From Glaciozyma antarctica PI12 (Eukaryota; Basidiomycota; Microbotryomycetes; Kriegeriales; Camptobasidiaceae), in the NCBI GenBank assembly GCA_002917775.1, contig KZ627160.1, positions 222,886 through 286,885 of the forward strand: a stretch of 64,000 nt of DNA, written 5' to 3'. Made by a program: the position numbers and the translations under genes. Shown one piece after another: positions 9,661 through 19,494 of this stretch. Every line of letters starts with the position of its first letter. Within the stretch, counting starts at the first letter, position 1. Under the pieces are notes generated by a model that saw only the letters and a program-made list of their open reading frames with translations, had not been told where the DNA came from and did no database searches.

Positions 9661-11560
9661 ACAGCGCTTCTGCTGAACTCCAGCATCTTGGAGACGCTGT
9701 TGGGACCGCAGCGCCCACGAACGCTGGCGGACGCCCTGCTTGACGACGAGCTCAAGGTCTTTCCTTCTTCTCCGTTCGCCTCTTGTTCTTCTTCTCATAC
9801 CTCTGGCAGGTCCTCATTTCATTCTCCTTCTCTTCACCTTTCTACCGCAGGCCGGTCCACCTCCTTCAACCCTCAACAAGCCACCCTTCGCTCGCCATGA
9901 AGTCCTCGCTCTTCCTCATCTCCGCCCTCCTCTCCACCACGATCGTTGCCGCGCCTCTCCCTGCCGGGGAGTACAGGGGATTTAGAAAGGCCAACAAGGT
10001 CGGGAAGGGAAGGGGAGCACTTGCTGCTGTGACTGGTTCGTCCCGTCTCCTCGCCTCGATGGACTGTGCTGACGTCCTCCCTAGCAACCGCTCTCGCCGG
10101 TTCGTTTTGAAGTTTTTGTTGATGCTGAGCGGTTCAGGCTGACCCTGTGATGCAGCGGAAGCCACGGCTGCTGTCGTTGGAGCGAACGCCACCGCCGTCG
10201 CTGGAGGTAGGACCGCCCACTCACACCCATCGTTCTCCCCTCGCTGACCTCTCGTCTCGTCTCCTCTCCTTCTCTCACAATCTACTTCAGTAGCTAACGC
10301 CGCCGCACTCGCCGCCACCGACCCAGCGATCATCCAGGCCTGCGCCGCCATCGCTGCTGCCGGTTCGTCCTCCCCTCGTCCCTCCTTCTCGACACAGCTG
10401 ATAACCTCGCAGCATCCCTCGGAGCTCCGGCCAACTCCGCTTCTGGTTCGTTCGTTCTACTTCGAAGCGTCGGGCGCTCTCGCTGACTTTGGTTTAGTGG
10501 CTGCGACCGCGAGCGTTGACGCGGGAGCTGGTGCGCGAGCTTCTCAGATTGTGCTTTGCAGTAAGGCTGAGCATCTTTCACAGCCGTCGCGACCGCCAAC
10601 GCCGAAGCTGGAGCCGCGTCCGTCGACGCTGGAGCCGTCGTCGGAGCTGGAGCTGCCACCGCAACTCTCGCCGTCGCCAACGCCGTCGCTGCTACCGCGA
10701 CCGCAGCTGGGGCCGCAGCTACTGCCGTCGTCGACGCCGCAGCTGGGAACGCTGGAGCTGGGAACGCTGGAGCTGGGAACGTCGATGGCGGATCTGGGAA
10801 CATTGACGTTGGAACTGCGAACGTTGACGCTGGAGCTGCGAATGTCGACGCTGGAGCTGTCGCAGTCGACGCCGGAGTCGGGAACGTCGCCGCTGGGAAC
10901 GTCGATATAGTCGCCGCCCTCGCTACTGCCTGCCAGGCGATCCTCGCTGATGCTGGTGAGTCTTCGTCCCTTTTGTCACTCTCTCCGAGCTACTTCGTCG
11001 GCGGGCTTCGCTGATCACTCTCCACCTTCGCAGGCGCTGGCAACGCCGCCGCCGCTGGCAACGTCGCTGCCGCTGGAGTCGCCAACGCGACCGTTGCTGT
11101 CGATGGAGTCGTCTCTACTGCTACCGCAACCGCTGCTGTCGTCGAAACGACCGCCGCAGCAGGTGCGTTCTCCCCCTTTTCGAGTTTTCGCATCGCTGAC
11201 TTCAGACCTCGCAGCTGCTCAAACTGAGGTCGCTCTCAGCACTGGTACGATCTGTTGTGCTTGTTGTATTCGCTAGCTCATCCGATTTGAAGCCGAAGTC
11301 ACCGCAATCAACGCCGCCGACCCCCAGCAGACCCTCGCTGCCGAAGGTTCGTCCTTCCCCCTCCTCACCGCCTCAAGTGCTGAACTCTCTCTTAGCCAAC
11401 CCCACCGTTGTAAATGACGTTGGAGCCAACGCTGAACAAGCTCTCTAGAACCTCGCGAAGGTGGAGACCGGCGGCAAGGGGATCCAGGTTGCGAGGGAGA
11501 AGCAGGCTGCGATGGGGATGGTGGAGAGGATGGTGAAGAGGTTTAGGGCGTAGATCTGCT
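9573..11560 (+). repeat. long inverted repeat, left arm
   Basis: The two ends of this segment reappear in inverted orientation around the N gap: 9573-9829 equals the reverse complement of 19087-19343 with no difference that I can find, and about 11444-11560 matches 18361-18478 with one extra C and one substitution near the edge. The arm therefore covers the end of the promoter repeat and the whole Ala-rich gene. No terminal inverted repeat or target-site duplication of a transposon is evident at its borders. Confidence 0.8.
9897..11553 (+). CDS. secreted Ala-rich repeat protein, multi-intron
   Basis: The ATG at 9897 gives a signal peptide (MKSSLFLISALLSTTIVAAP). The remainder is dominated by Ala, Val, Asn, Gly and Thr, with a degenerate repeat of the AGN/VDAG type (GNAGAGNAGAGNVDGG, NVDAGAANVDAGAVAVDAG). 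I can place ten introns of roughly 45-85 nt; all interrupt the frame in phase 1, after the G of a Gly, Ala or Val codon. The last exon reads NLAKVETGGKG...MVKRFRA to a TAG at 11551-11553. A TAG at 11446-11448 lies in the same frame just before it. It is either the true stop or the acceptor of a 39-nt intron (GTAAAT at about 11410, GCTGAAC, CTCTCTAG). The function is unknown; a cell-wall or surface protein is a reasonable guess. A second inverted copy lies across the gap at 18.5-19.1 kb. Confidence 0.7.
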
Positions 11561-11808
11561 CCGAGAGAAATGAATCTACCTCGCTGCTTCGATTCGTCCC
11601 AGGAAGTCGAGTGGGGAGAGAGGTGGAAAGAGAGCGATAGATGAGCCGACGCCTAGCTTCCCCCTTCGCATTCGCAGCTCTCACGTTGTCGTCTCTTCTC
11701 TCCTCAGTCGTTCTCAGCTACTTCCTTCGTTCTTCCATACTGCGCCGACTCTAAATTGCGTATCGTACAATTCCTCCCCACCTCGGCCAGCGAGAATCAC
11801 CCTCCTCC

Positions 11809-13538
11809 CTAAATCATTCCCGACTCCTGCAACGCCTTCTGAATAATCGTATCGTTTACCGCGTTCAACACAGCCTGAATCGCCGCGCGATCTGTAGCGC
11901 AAGTAAAGCTGTAGATGTGTCAGTTACTGCGAGGAGGAGGAATGTTGTTAAGACTGACTGGTGCTGTGGGAGGTGGGGTTAGCGGATGCGTTGGAAGGGA
12001 TAGAGAAGACGTACGTAGAGCTGTTTCTCCTGCGTGAAGAGACTGGAAAACTCTTGAAGGAAGAAACGGCAGGCGGACTCGAAATCCGTGTCGGCGCCGT
12101 TGTAGTTAGGGTAGAATTGCTGCGTGTGATGCTCGTTAGCGAGCGCTGAGGGGTACTTGGAAAGCGCACCTTTAGAGAACGTCGAAGGAGCTTTTCTTTA
12201 AAGAGATCGATCTTGTTTAGGAAGAGGATGACTGGGGGAGGTGAGTGGCTGCTGTGACGGGGTGGGGAGACAGGCTCACTTGTGCTTCGTGAGAAGTATC
12301 TGCTGTTGCAGACTATTTTTGCAGATCTAGTTCAGTTGCGAACGGGAGGGCGAATGGGCAAGACTCACTCGAGGTGAAGAGGATCATCGCTTCCTCCGTT
12401 CGACTGACCGTCTCGTCCTCGAAAAGCTGTGTGCGTAGTGGTTTCGTCAGCGAGGCGCCGAAAAACTAGAGTGAAGACGTGCTGGTCGTATTCCGAGATC
12501 GCAACGAGGAAGAGCAGCACCTGTCAATTCGGCAGTCAGCACTTGGCGACGCGAGGACGAGAGCGAAGGGTCGCACATCGACTCCTTCGAAGCAGTTGAT
12601 CCACTTTCGACGCTCAAATCGCTGTCCTCCGACGTCCTGGAGCGCGTCTTAGCTTCCTGCAAGGGCTAGCAAGCCGGGGAACGCACAAAGACTCGGTACG
12701 TGAGTTTGCCGATTCGCAGACGGTTCTCAATGATCTTCGGTCGCAAATGTCAGTGCCTGATGTCGAACATGGACGGAAAGAACTCACACCCGTCGTCCGA
12801 ATTCGAGGGCTGATAATCTGCGACCGAGGCCTCAATATCAGGGACCAGTGGAGACGAGGAACACGCACATCCGAATCCGTCGCCACATACCCATGCGCCG
12901 TCGTCTTCTCCACACAATCGAGAAAGTACCTCGCAGAATCGTTCAACTGGAACTGGGACGTCTGCTGCATCGCCTCCTGGATCGCAGGATCCTGCCAAAG
13001 CGTAACAATCGCCGCAGTCATAGCGGGATCCTCGCTTCGCTCCGCTGTGTCGGCCTCCTCCACGATGGCGGCGTAGCTTTCGTTGGAGGGTAGGATTTCG
13101 AGAGAGAGGAGAGAGAGAGCGTCGAGGATCGCGCAGAGGGATTGGACGGTGTTCTCAAATCTGAGGGGAGGGATCAGCTGGATCGACGCGAGTTCGGGGG
13201 AAGTGGCGTACATGACTGCTCGGTACGAGTTGCGCTCGCTATCAGAGAATCCCTCGCCGTGAAGTAGGAGCAGCTGCTTCATCACTACGTTGTCAAGGGT
13301 CAGCTCTCCCTCTCGAACCCTCTCGAACCTGTACTCTTCCCAGACTCCCCCGCTCCCAGCAACAACAGCTTGATTGTGTTCCTACCGAAAAATGCCTCAG
13401 TAAACAGCTCGAAAGCGACCCGGGCGCACAAAGGAGGTCTTACCGGAGCTCATTCCTATCCGCCGCCAGCTGCTTCTCGATAGCGCGCGAGCGGGCTGCT
13501 GCGATGGCGTCTTCGACTGAACTAGAAGCGAAACCCAT
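11809..13538 (-). CDS. heterotrimeric G-protein alpha subunit
   Basis: GTP-binding signalling subunit of the G-alpha family, acting at the plasma membrane below seven-helix receptors. The ATG at 13538 gives MGFASSSVEDAIAAARSRAI, with Gly2 available for myristoylation but no Cys3. After splicing all guanine-binding motifs are present: LLLLGAGESGKST (P-loop), SPRIRTTGVIE (switch I with the catalytic Arg), DVGGQRFERRKW, LNKIDLFKEKL and FTCATD. The protein ends KALQESGMI, without the C-terminal pertussis-toxin Cys. The gene has about ten short introns. One exon, 11959-11963, is only 5 nt (CACCA), flanked by introns 11909-11958 and 11964-12014; it restores QLYHHFTCATD exactly. The intron after EYDQH uses an unusual GTCTTC donor. 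The alternative frames around these exons are shadows. Confidence 0.93.
11959..11963 (-). other. 5-nt micro-exon of the G-alpha gene
   Basis: CACCA stands between CCCACAG and GTCAGT on the minus strand. Both neighbouring introns (51 and 50 nt) contain a CTAAC or CTGAC branch-like motif. Including it gives the family-typical LYHHFTCATD; skipping it breaks the frame before the TCAT guanine-binding motif. Confidence 0.8.
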
Positions 13539-14063
13539 CGCTCTGGGTGATTGACAGAGAGAGGAGCAGGAGCAGCTAGGAGGCTAAGAACAAAGCGCTT
13601 CGACGAACGGGTTGAGTGGGCCGCAGAGGGCCGTGCTCTGCGAAGCGATTCTCACTTCCTCCTTTTCCTCGAAGCCTGCCTCGAAAGCCAGCAGTGACAG
13701 TATAGCAGTAGCTACACGGGCAACAGCTCGAGGCAGCACTTTGCACAGTCCAGGACGACGAAAACAACGTCGGCGAACAACGAAAGAGCATGCATCTGAG
13801 ACCTCGCTGCGCCTTTTCATCTCTTTGACGGGGGACGACGTGTAAAAAGAAAAGGAAGCAGCAGCGTGCGGGAAGCGGCGAGCAGGAGTCTGAAGCAGGA
13901 GCGTTCACGTAACTTAAGTTCGCATTTAAACGGCGTATAGCGAAAGGTTGAGGGGGAGTATCAACGACGAGGGGATGCACGACAAATGCTAGAAAAGAGA
14001 GAGTAGAACGAATAACGAGTAGAGCGAGACGAACCCAAACACATTCCCCCTCCCATCCCCTCC
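13539..14063. promoter_or_regulatory. upstream region of the G-alpha gene
   Basis: This 525-nt spacer between the G-alpha start and the 3' end of the next minus-strand gene must contain the G-alpha promoter. I cannot assign individual sites. Confidence 0.4.
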
Positions 14064-15552
14064 CTACATTCTCCAACTCGCATCCCCCTTCCTCTTCTTC
14101 GCCACGCCTCCTAAACTCTCCCTCACGACCAACCAAAGGCACGTAACGCACACGACATCCTTCATCTCCTCGACGCTCAACCCCTCATTACTGCTCCCAC
14201 TCCCCGGCTCGAACGACCCCAACGCGATCGGGCTCAACGAGAACGGCACCGCGAGCTGAGCGACCAATTTCGGATGATGCGGCGCGGGCGTCAGAGTCCC
14301 CAAAAGGAGCCTTCGTTCCGAGCTTCGAGGTCCGTAAACGACTTCGCAGATCCACGGACGCTCAGAGTCCTCCGGATCCGAATCGTTCCCGTCGTCCGAC
14401 CCTGATACGCCGTTCGCGGGCGACCGACTACGCTCGCTATCGGGCGTGAGGGAGTCGCCGTAGTAGGGTGATTTGGAGCGAGGGACGAGGCGGTTCGGAT
14501 CGACGGTGGCATCTTCGCCTTCGGTGGTGGTTTCGCGACGGCGAGGAGAGGAAGAGGGCCGACGAGGAGTGCGGGAGGGGAAGTTGGCGTTGGCGGGAGA
14601 AGGGAGGGAGGAATCGCCGACTGGGACGGGGGCGGGGGGACGTCGACGAGTTCCTCGTCGCCATTCGAAGCGTAGCTCGGACGCTGCGTCGATACCGGTT
14701 TTGCCTTCCAAATCCTTGCGAAGCCATTTTCGAACGGTCCAGGTGTACCCCTGTTTGCTGGGGGAGGAGGGTCCGGTGGTCGAGGTCGGGGCGGAGGAAG
14801 ATTGGGGTTCGTCGGTGTGCGAGTTGGTGCGGAAGAGGGGTACGATAGGGAGTCCGGCGGCGGTGACGATGGAAGCGTTCGATTCGGACGTGCTGAAGAC
14901 GTTGACAGCGGCGGCGGGGAGGGAGGGGGGTTTGAAGGAGAGTCGCTTGAACTTGCTGAGGAAGGTGTGGGATTCCGGAGGAGCGGGGAGAGGGGAGAGG
15001 GTGGGTCGTTCGGTGGTGAAGGAGGAGCGCTGGACGGGGCTCGTAGGTGGGTATAGCTCGGTCGGGTCGAGGATCGCGAGACCCAGCACCTCCACACCTC
15101 GCTTCAGGAACTTGGCGACCTTGAGATCCGTCCCTGTGCAGCCAACACCTCTCTCATCAGCTTCGCACCTCCTTCCTCCGCACGAGCAACTCACCAGCAT
15201 CGGTAACGACCGTCGGGGACAACGAATGGAACCCCAAGTTATAAAGGGGCGTCACCCTCCTCCCACTCCCCATCGTGCTCCCCGCCGAACTCCCACTCCT
15301 CCCACTCCTCCCACTCCTATTACTCCCAATGCTAGGACTCCTGACTAATCCTCCTCCCCCAACCGTAGCCCCCGCGACCTCGACGAACGAACCCCCCTCG
15401 CTGCGGCCGTACTCCCCGCTTTGTTGTCGCGCGGGCGCGGGCGCGATGAGCTGGATTTGCAGGTTGAGAGGGTGGTTTTGCTTCGAGGGAGGTGGGCGGA
15501 CGATCACGAAGATGTCGGGAGGGTTGCTGGTTGAGTTGGAGGGGCGTGACAT
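14064..15552 (-). CDS. conserved fungal protein of unknown function
   Basis: Two exons, 15552..15195 and 15133..14064, with a 61-nt intron (GTGAGT...GCTGCACAG), encode 475 residues. The start is MSRPSNSTSNPPDIFVIVRP. Recognisable folded-looking blocks are TPLYNLGFHSLSPTVVTDAG followed by TDLKVAKFLKRGVEVLGLAI across the splice, then GYTWTVRKWLRKDLEG with ELRFEWRR. Near the end are PWICEVVYGP and EEMKDVVCVTCLWLVVRESL. Between them lie long Ser/Pro-rich linkers. The alternation of short conserved blocks and linkers resembles widely distributed fungal proteins that are annotated only as hypothetical, and I do not know its function. It was checked against ATG13, whose HORMA features are not visible. 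Confidence 0.75.
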
Positions 15553-16017
15553 GCTGACGTTGAAATCGCGTAGGAGGAAAGGAGGAGAGGAGGTGAGAAG
15601 GTGCGCCGGGGCCCTGAGGGAGGGTTGGCTAGGGCACGGTGGGAGAGGGGATGGGTCTGGGGCGTTCGGTTCGAAGGCCTTCAGAGCTTGAAGAGAGGAT
15701 GCCGTGCCGTCGAGCTATGAATGAACCTCTTTCGAGTAGTCGTGGGGGCAAGGTCGTGCTGGCGAGCGAGACTGCTTTGGCGGAATGCCTTCGTGGGGTG
15801 TCGGAGACGGAGGACAGGAAGCGGGAAATGGAGAGACCAGCGGGGAAGGAGGGAAGCGCACGAGGAGCGGGGTTCGGCGAAAGATGCACTCGCTGGGTGA
15901 TCCAAACAGCGACGGAGCAGCGACTGAGCGACACCTCGCGATAGATCCCACCGCAATCTTGGAGCAGCACAGCAGCAGCCCTGATAATATTGTTGCAACT
16001 CCGGCGCCCCCACGAGC
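15553..16017. promoter_or_regulatory. upstream region of the conserved unknown gene
   Basis: A 465-nt spacer lies between the 3' end of the lactone oxidase gene and the start at 15552. Minus-strand frames here have no coding character. It holds the promoter of the gene at 15552 and the terminator region of the lactone oxidase. Confidence 0.4.
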
Positions 16018-18144
16018 TCATCGCTTCGTCGCCTTGAACCTCCGCATATCCATCGCCTCCCCAACATCGCCGAGTAGATGCCTCCTCGTATACGCATTCA
16101 ACAAGACTCCCTGCGGATCCACCCTGCATACCACATCACGTCAGTCTCAGCGCCGGCGGGTCAAAGAGAACGAAACGGACCTCTTCCGAACCTCGAGGAA
16201 GTCCCCGAATCGCGGGTACAACGCCTCCAACTGCGTGCGCGAGACGTTGTGCGATTTCGCCCAGTGGGGTCGACCGCCGTGAGCGAGGAGGTTGGCTTCA
16301 AAAGCCGCAAAGAGAGCTTTGTAAGGAACCGCGAGGTTGAACGGCCTGCGATGGTCGTCAGTTTCGTCCTTCGAACGAATGGGGAGAACGTACCGGTATT
16401 GAATGGCGCCGATGTAGGTCCCTCGCATGCCGTACGTAGGACTGAGCCAAATGTCGTCCTTCTCCGTGAATCGGATCTCGACGGGGAAATGAGAACGAAG
16501 GCCTTTAGAATCGTTAAGCTCCTTCGTATGCCACGCTTCGAGCGCAAGGAGGCATTCGCCCGTGCGAGAGAACGGGATCGCTCCTTCGTAGGTGTACTGC
16601 GGGCTATGAGAAGTGTTAGAGCTGCGGAAGGGGACAGTGAGGAGAACATACAAGCCGCAATCGTAGTTGAAGATGTGGTTCGAGATATCGACGCGGTACG
16701 TCGGCTTCGTAAGCATCGGCAAGGGCGTCAATGCCTTCTCCCCCATCGCATCCTCCATCGCTGCTCCCAGCTTCGTTCGCTCTCCATTACTCGACGGCGA
16801 GGAAGTCGGGAAGACGGGTCGGAAGACCTTGGACCACTCGATCGGTGCTGGACGATGGACGAGAGCCCACATGAGGTGTGCGTGATAGGGGAGGAGATTG
16901 GGGAAGTAGCGAGTGAGGGCGAGGACGAGGGCGTGGAAGTGTTTGGCGATGAGGGTCTCGGTCACCCAGGTTTTGATAATGGGCGGTGGAGGGGTGAGGT
17001 CCTGTGAGAGGTTAGCTATGCCGTATCCGCACGAGAGACAGGAACACACCTTCGTAGTACGGTTCATCCTCGAGACCTTGACCTCACCAACCTGCGGGAA
17101 CCACCAACACCTCACATGCTCCGCACTGCCCGCAATCTCCTCCCACCTCTCGACAAAGTCCGCCAGCCCAATCGTCCAACACTCCTCCTCCAACCTGAAA
17201 GCTTTCTCGCACTGCATCCCAACCCCAACAACGACTCCCACCGCTCCAAGCCCACACAGCGCGCTCTTGAACAGCTCCGGATCGCTCTCCTCGCTCACTC
17301 GAACGACCGGGATTCCAGGGAGAGGAAGGACGAGGTCGAGGAAGGTGACGGTGGTACTGAGGTTGCCGAAGGTGATGCCGGAGCCGTGAGTGGCGGTGGA
17401 GAGTGCGCCGGCTAGGGTTTGGTCGGAGATGGAACCGAGGGAGGAGAGGGCGAGGGAGTGAGGGGCGAGAGCGAGGTGGAGGGCTGAGAGCTTGATGCCG
17501 CCTTGAACGTGGATTTGACAGGTAGAAGAGTTGACCTGGGGAGGAGGAATCAGCAAGCGTCCTGCGAGTGCTGAGCTGATGAACCGCGTCCGATGGGGAG
17601 CTCTTGAGGTCAATCGGCTGGGAGACAGACTATCAACGCGTGCGGAGGCCTAAAGGTGGGCCTAAGGAACAACAATCGCCTACGCAGAGAGCCATCCTGC
17701 TCATCCTGCGCCACAGCCAGAGCTGCTCCCGACCCCCTCTCATCCATTCTCATCCGCACTCCTCCCGCCTCCCTTCCTGCTCCCCGATCGCCATCCCCTT
17801 TACTCCGCCTGAATCCACGCAAAGAAACGACAACTTACCTCCAACAGCTCCCCCAGCCGATCGACATTAACCACGAACCCCTCCGTGCACACCAAATCGC
17901 TCGGACTATGTCCACTCCCCGCAGCCCTACACTCCCTCCCCTCCCTCCTCGCCAACTCGACTACTCTCCTCACTTCCTCAACGGTACGAGGACGGAAAGT
18001 GGCGGTTGTGCGAGAGCGGTAGGTCGAGGCCCAGTTGGTGAAGGTTTCGGAGAGGGAGGCGATGGGGAGGAGGGAAGACCGGAGGGAGGTGGTGGAGAAG
18101 GAGGAGAGCGGGGGGGAGGGGGGGACGGGGATTTGTGAAGGCAT
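16018..18144 (-). CDS. ALO1: D-arabinono-1,4-lactone oxidase
   Basis: FAD enzyme of the VAO/GULO family, mitochondrial in yeasts, that oxidises D-arabinono-1,4-lactone to D-erythroascorbate. The ATG at 18144 starts MPSQIPVPPSPPLSS. Exon 1 carries the FAD-domain segment RAAGSGHSPSDLVCTEGFVV. After an unusually long intron (17536-17838, 303 nt) the frame resumes VNSSTCQIHVQGGIKLSAL and STATHGSGITFGNLS. Later blocks include CWWFPQVGEVKV, the family signature HWAKSHNVSR and the C-terminal VDPQGVLLNAYTRRHLLGD. Short introns lie at 17002-17049, near 16597-16647, in the QYR-PF segment near 16345-16390, and at 16124-16180. The stop TGA is at 16018-16020. The 13-residue Ser/Pro lead before the first core strand is short, as in other fungal ALO proteins. 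Confidence 0.93.
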
Positions 18145-18360
18145 GTTAGGCGCCTGAGAGAGGAAGTTGAGGAAGAGAGTCGATCGCGAAACGCCCGGCT
18201 GAGGGAGCTCGAGGGAGGCGGAGGGCGGACACTTTCGCTTTTGTCGTTCCGAGCTCCTCTCCTCCTTCTCTTCTTCGTTGCTGTCTTCAGACTCTCTCCC
18301 TCTCACAGGCGAATCTGCAGCTGATCAAACAGGCGAGATAGATTCCCTCAAGGGTGGCTG

Positions 18361-18478
18361 GGAACAGATCTACGCCCTAAACCTCTTCACCATCCTCTCC
18401 ACCATCCCCATCGCAGCCTGCTTCTCCCTCGCAACCTGGATCCCCCTTGCCGCCGGTCTCCACCTTCGCGAGGTTCTN
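18361..18478 (-). repeat. inverted repeat, right arm, part next to the gap (3' end of second Ala-rich copy)
   Basis: The reverse complement matches 11444-11560, the last exon and 3' flank of the Ala-rich gene. One extra C in the run at about 18442 shifts the frame within that exon. The next base after the match is the gap. Confidence 0.8.
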
Positions 18479-19086
18479 NNNNNNNNNNNNNNNNNNNNNN
18501 NNNNNNNNNNNNNNNNNNNNNNNNNNNNNNNNNNNNNNNNNNNNNNNNNNNNNNNNNNNNNNNNNNNNNNNNNNNNNNNNNNNNNNNNNNNNNNNNNNNN
18601 NNNNNNNNNNNNNNNNNNNNNNNNNNNNNNNNNNNNNNNNNNNNNNNNNNNNNNNNNNNNNNNNNNNNNNNNNNNNNNNNNNNNNNNNNNNNNNNNNNNN
18701 NNNNNNNNNNNNNNNNNNNNNNNNNNNNNNNNNNNNNNNNNNNNNNNNNNNNNNNNNNNNNNNNNNNNNNNNNNNNNNNNNNNNNNNNNNNNNNNNNNNN
18801 NNNNNNNNNNNNNNNNNNNNNNNNNNNNNNNNNNNNNNNNNNNNNNNNNNNNNNNNNNNNNNNNNNNNNNNNNNNNNNNNNNNNNNNNNNNNNNNNNNNN
18901 NNNNNNNNNNNNNNNNNNNNNNNNNNNNNNNNNNNNNNNNNNNNNNNNNNNNNNNNNNNNNNNNNNNNNNNNNNNNNNNNNNNNNNNNNNNNNNNNNNNN
19001 NNNNNNNNNNNNNNNNNNNNNNNNNNNNNNNNNNNNNNNNNNNNNNNNNNNNNNNNNNNNNNNNNNNNNNNNNNNNNNNNNNNNNN
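18479..19086. other. assembly gap (N)
   Basis: 608 unresolved bases. The known sequence on both sides corresponds to points about 1.6 kb apart in the left arm (9829 and about 11444), so the gap should contain most of a second Ala-rich gene in minus orientation and is probably larger than drawn, unless that copy is deleted. Confidence 0.95.
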
Positions 19087-19343
19087 AAGGAGAATGAAAT
19101 GAGGACCTGCCAGAGGTATGAGAAGAAGAACAAGAGGCGAACGGAGAAGAAGGAAAGACCTTGAGCTCGTCGTCAAGCAGGGCGTCCGCCAGCGTTCGTG
19201 GGCGCTGCGGTCCCAACAGCGTCTCCAAGATGCTGGAGTTCAGCAGAAGCGCTGTCGAGTAACGGAAATGAGATTTCCAGCGCAAGCTAGCCCAGCGTTG
19301 GAGGTGAGCGTCTCTCCAAAGCCCGAGCGAGAGAATCCCTCCC
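19087..19343 (-). repeat. inverted repeat, right arm, promoter end of second Ala-rich copy
   Basis: 257 nt are identical by eye to the reverse complement of 9573-9829, including most of promoter unit B. Similarity stops at CCCTCCC; beyond it the two loci are unrelated. Confidence 0.85.
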
Positions 19344-19494
19344 CGCGACAGCGCGGAGTCCGAAGTCGTCGACGCCCTGCCTACGTCCTCTTGCTGCCAG
19401 CTAGAGGTCCGAGTCTCCTTCTGTGCATGCGATGGTGTTACAATTGACAGTGACGAGCGAATAGGGAGAGGCAGAGGAAGTGCCAGGATCCCGC

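Noticed and set aside
14473-15348. 291-codon plus-strand frame
   Set aside because: Antisense to the conserved unknown gene; the minus-strand two-exon model is the coherent one.
16078-17007. 309-codon plus-strand frame
   Set aside because: Antisense to lactone oxidase exons; Arg/Glu-rich with no family features.
9573-19343. DNA transposon explaining the inverted repeats
   Set aside because: No transposase, no short terminal inverted repeat and no target-site duplication are visible; the arms are a duplicated host gene.
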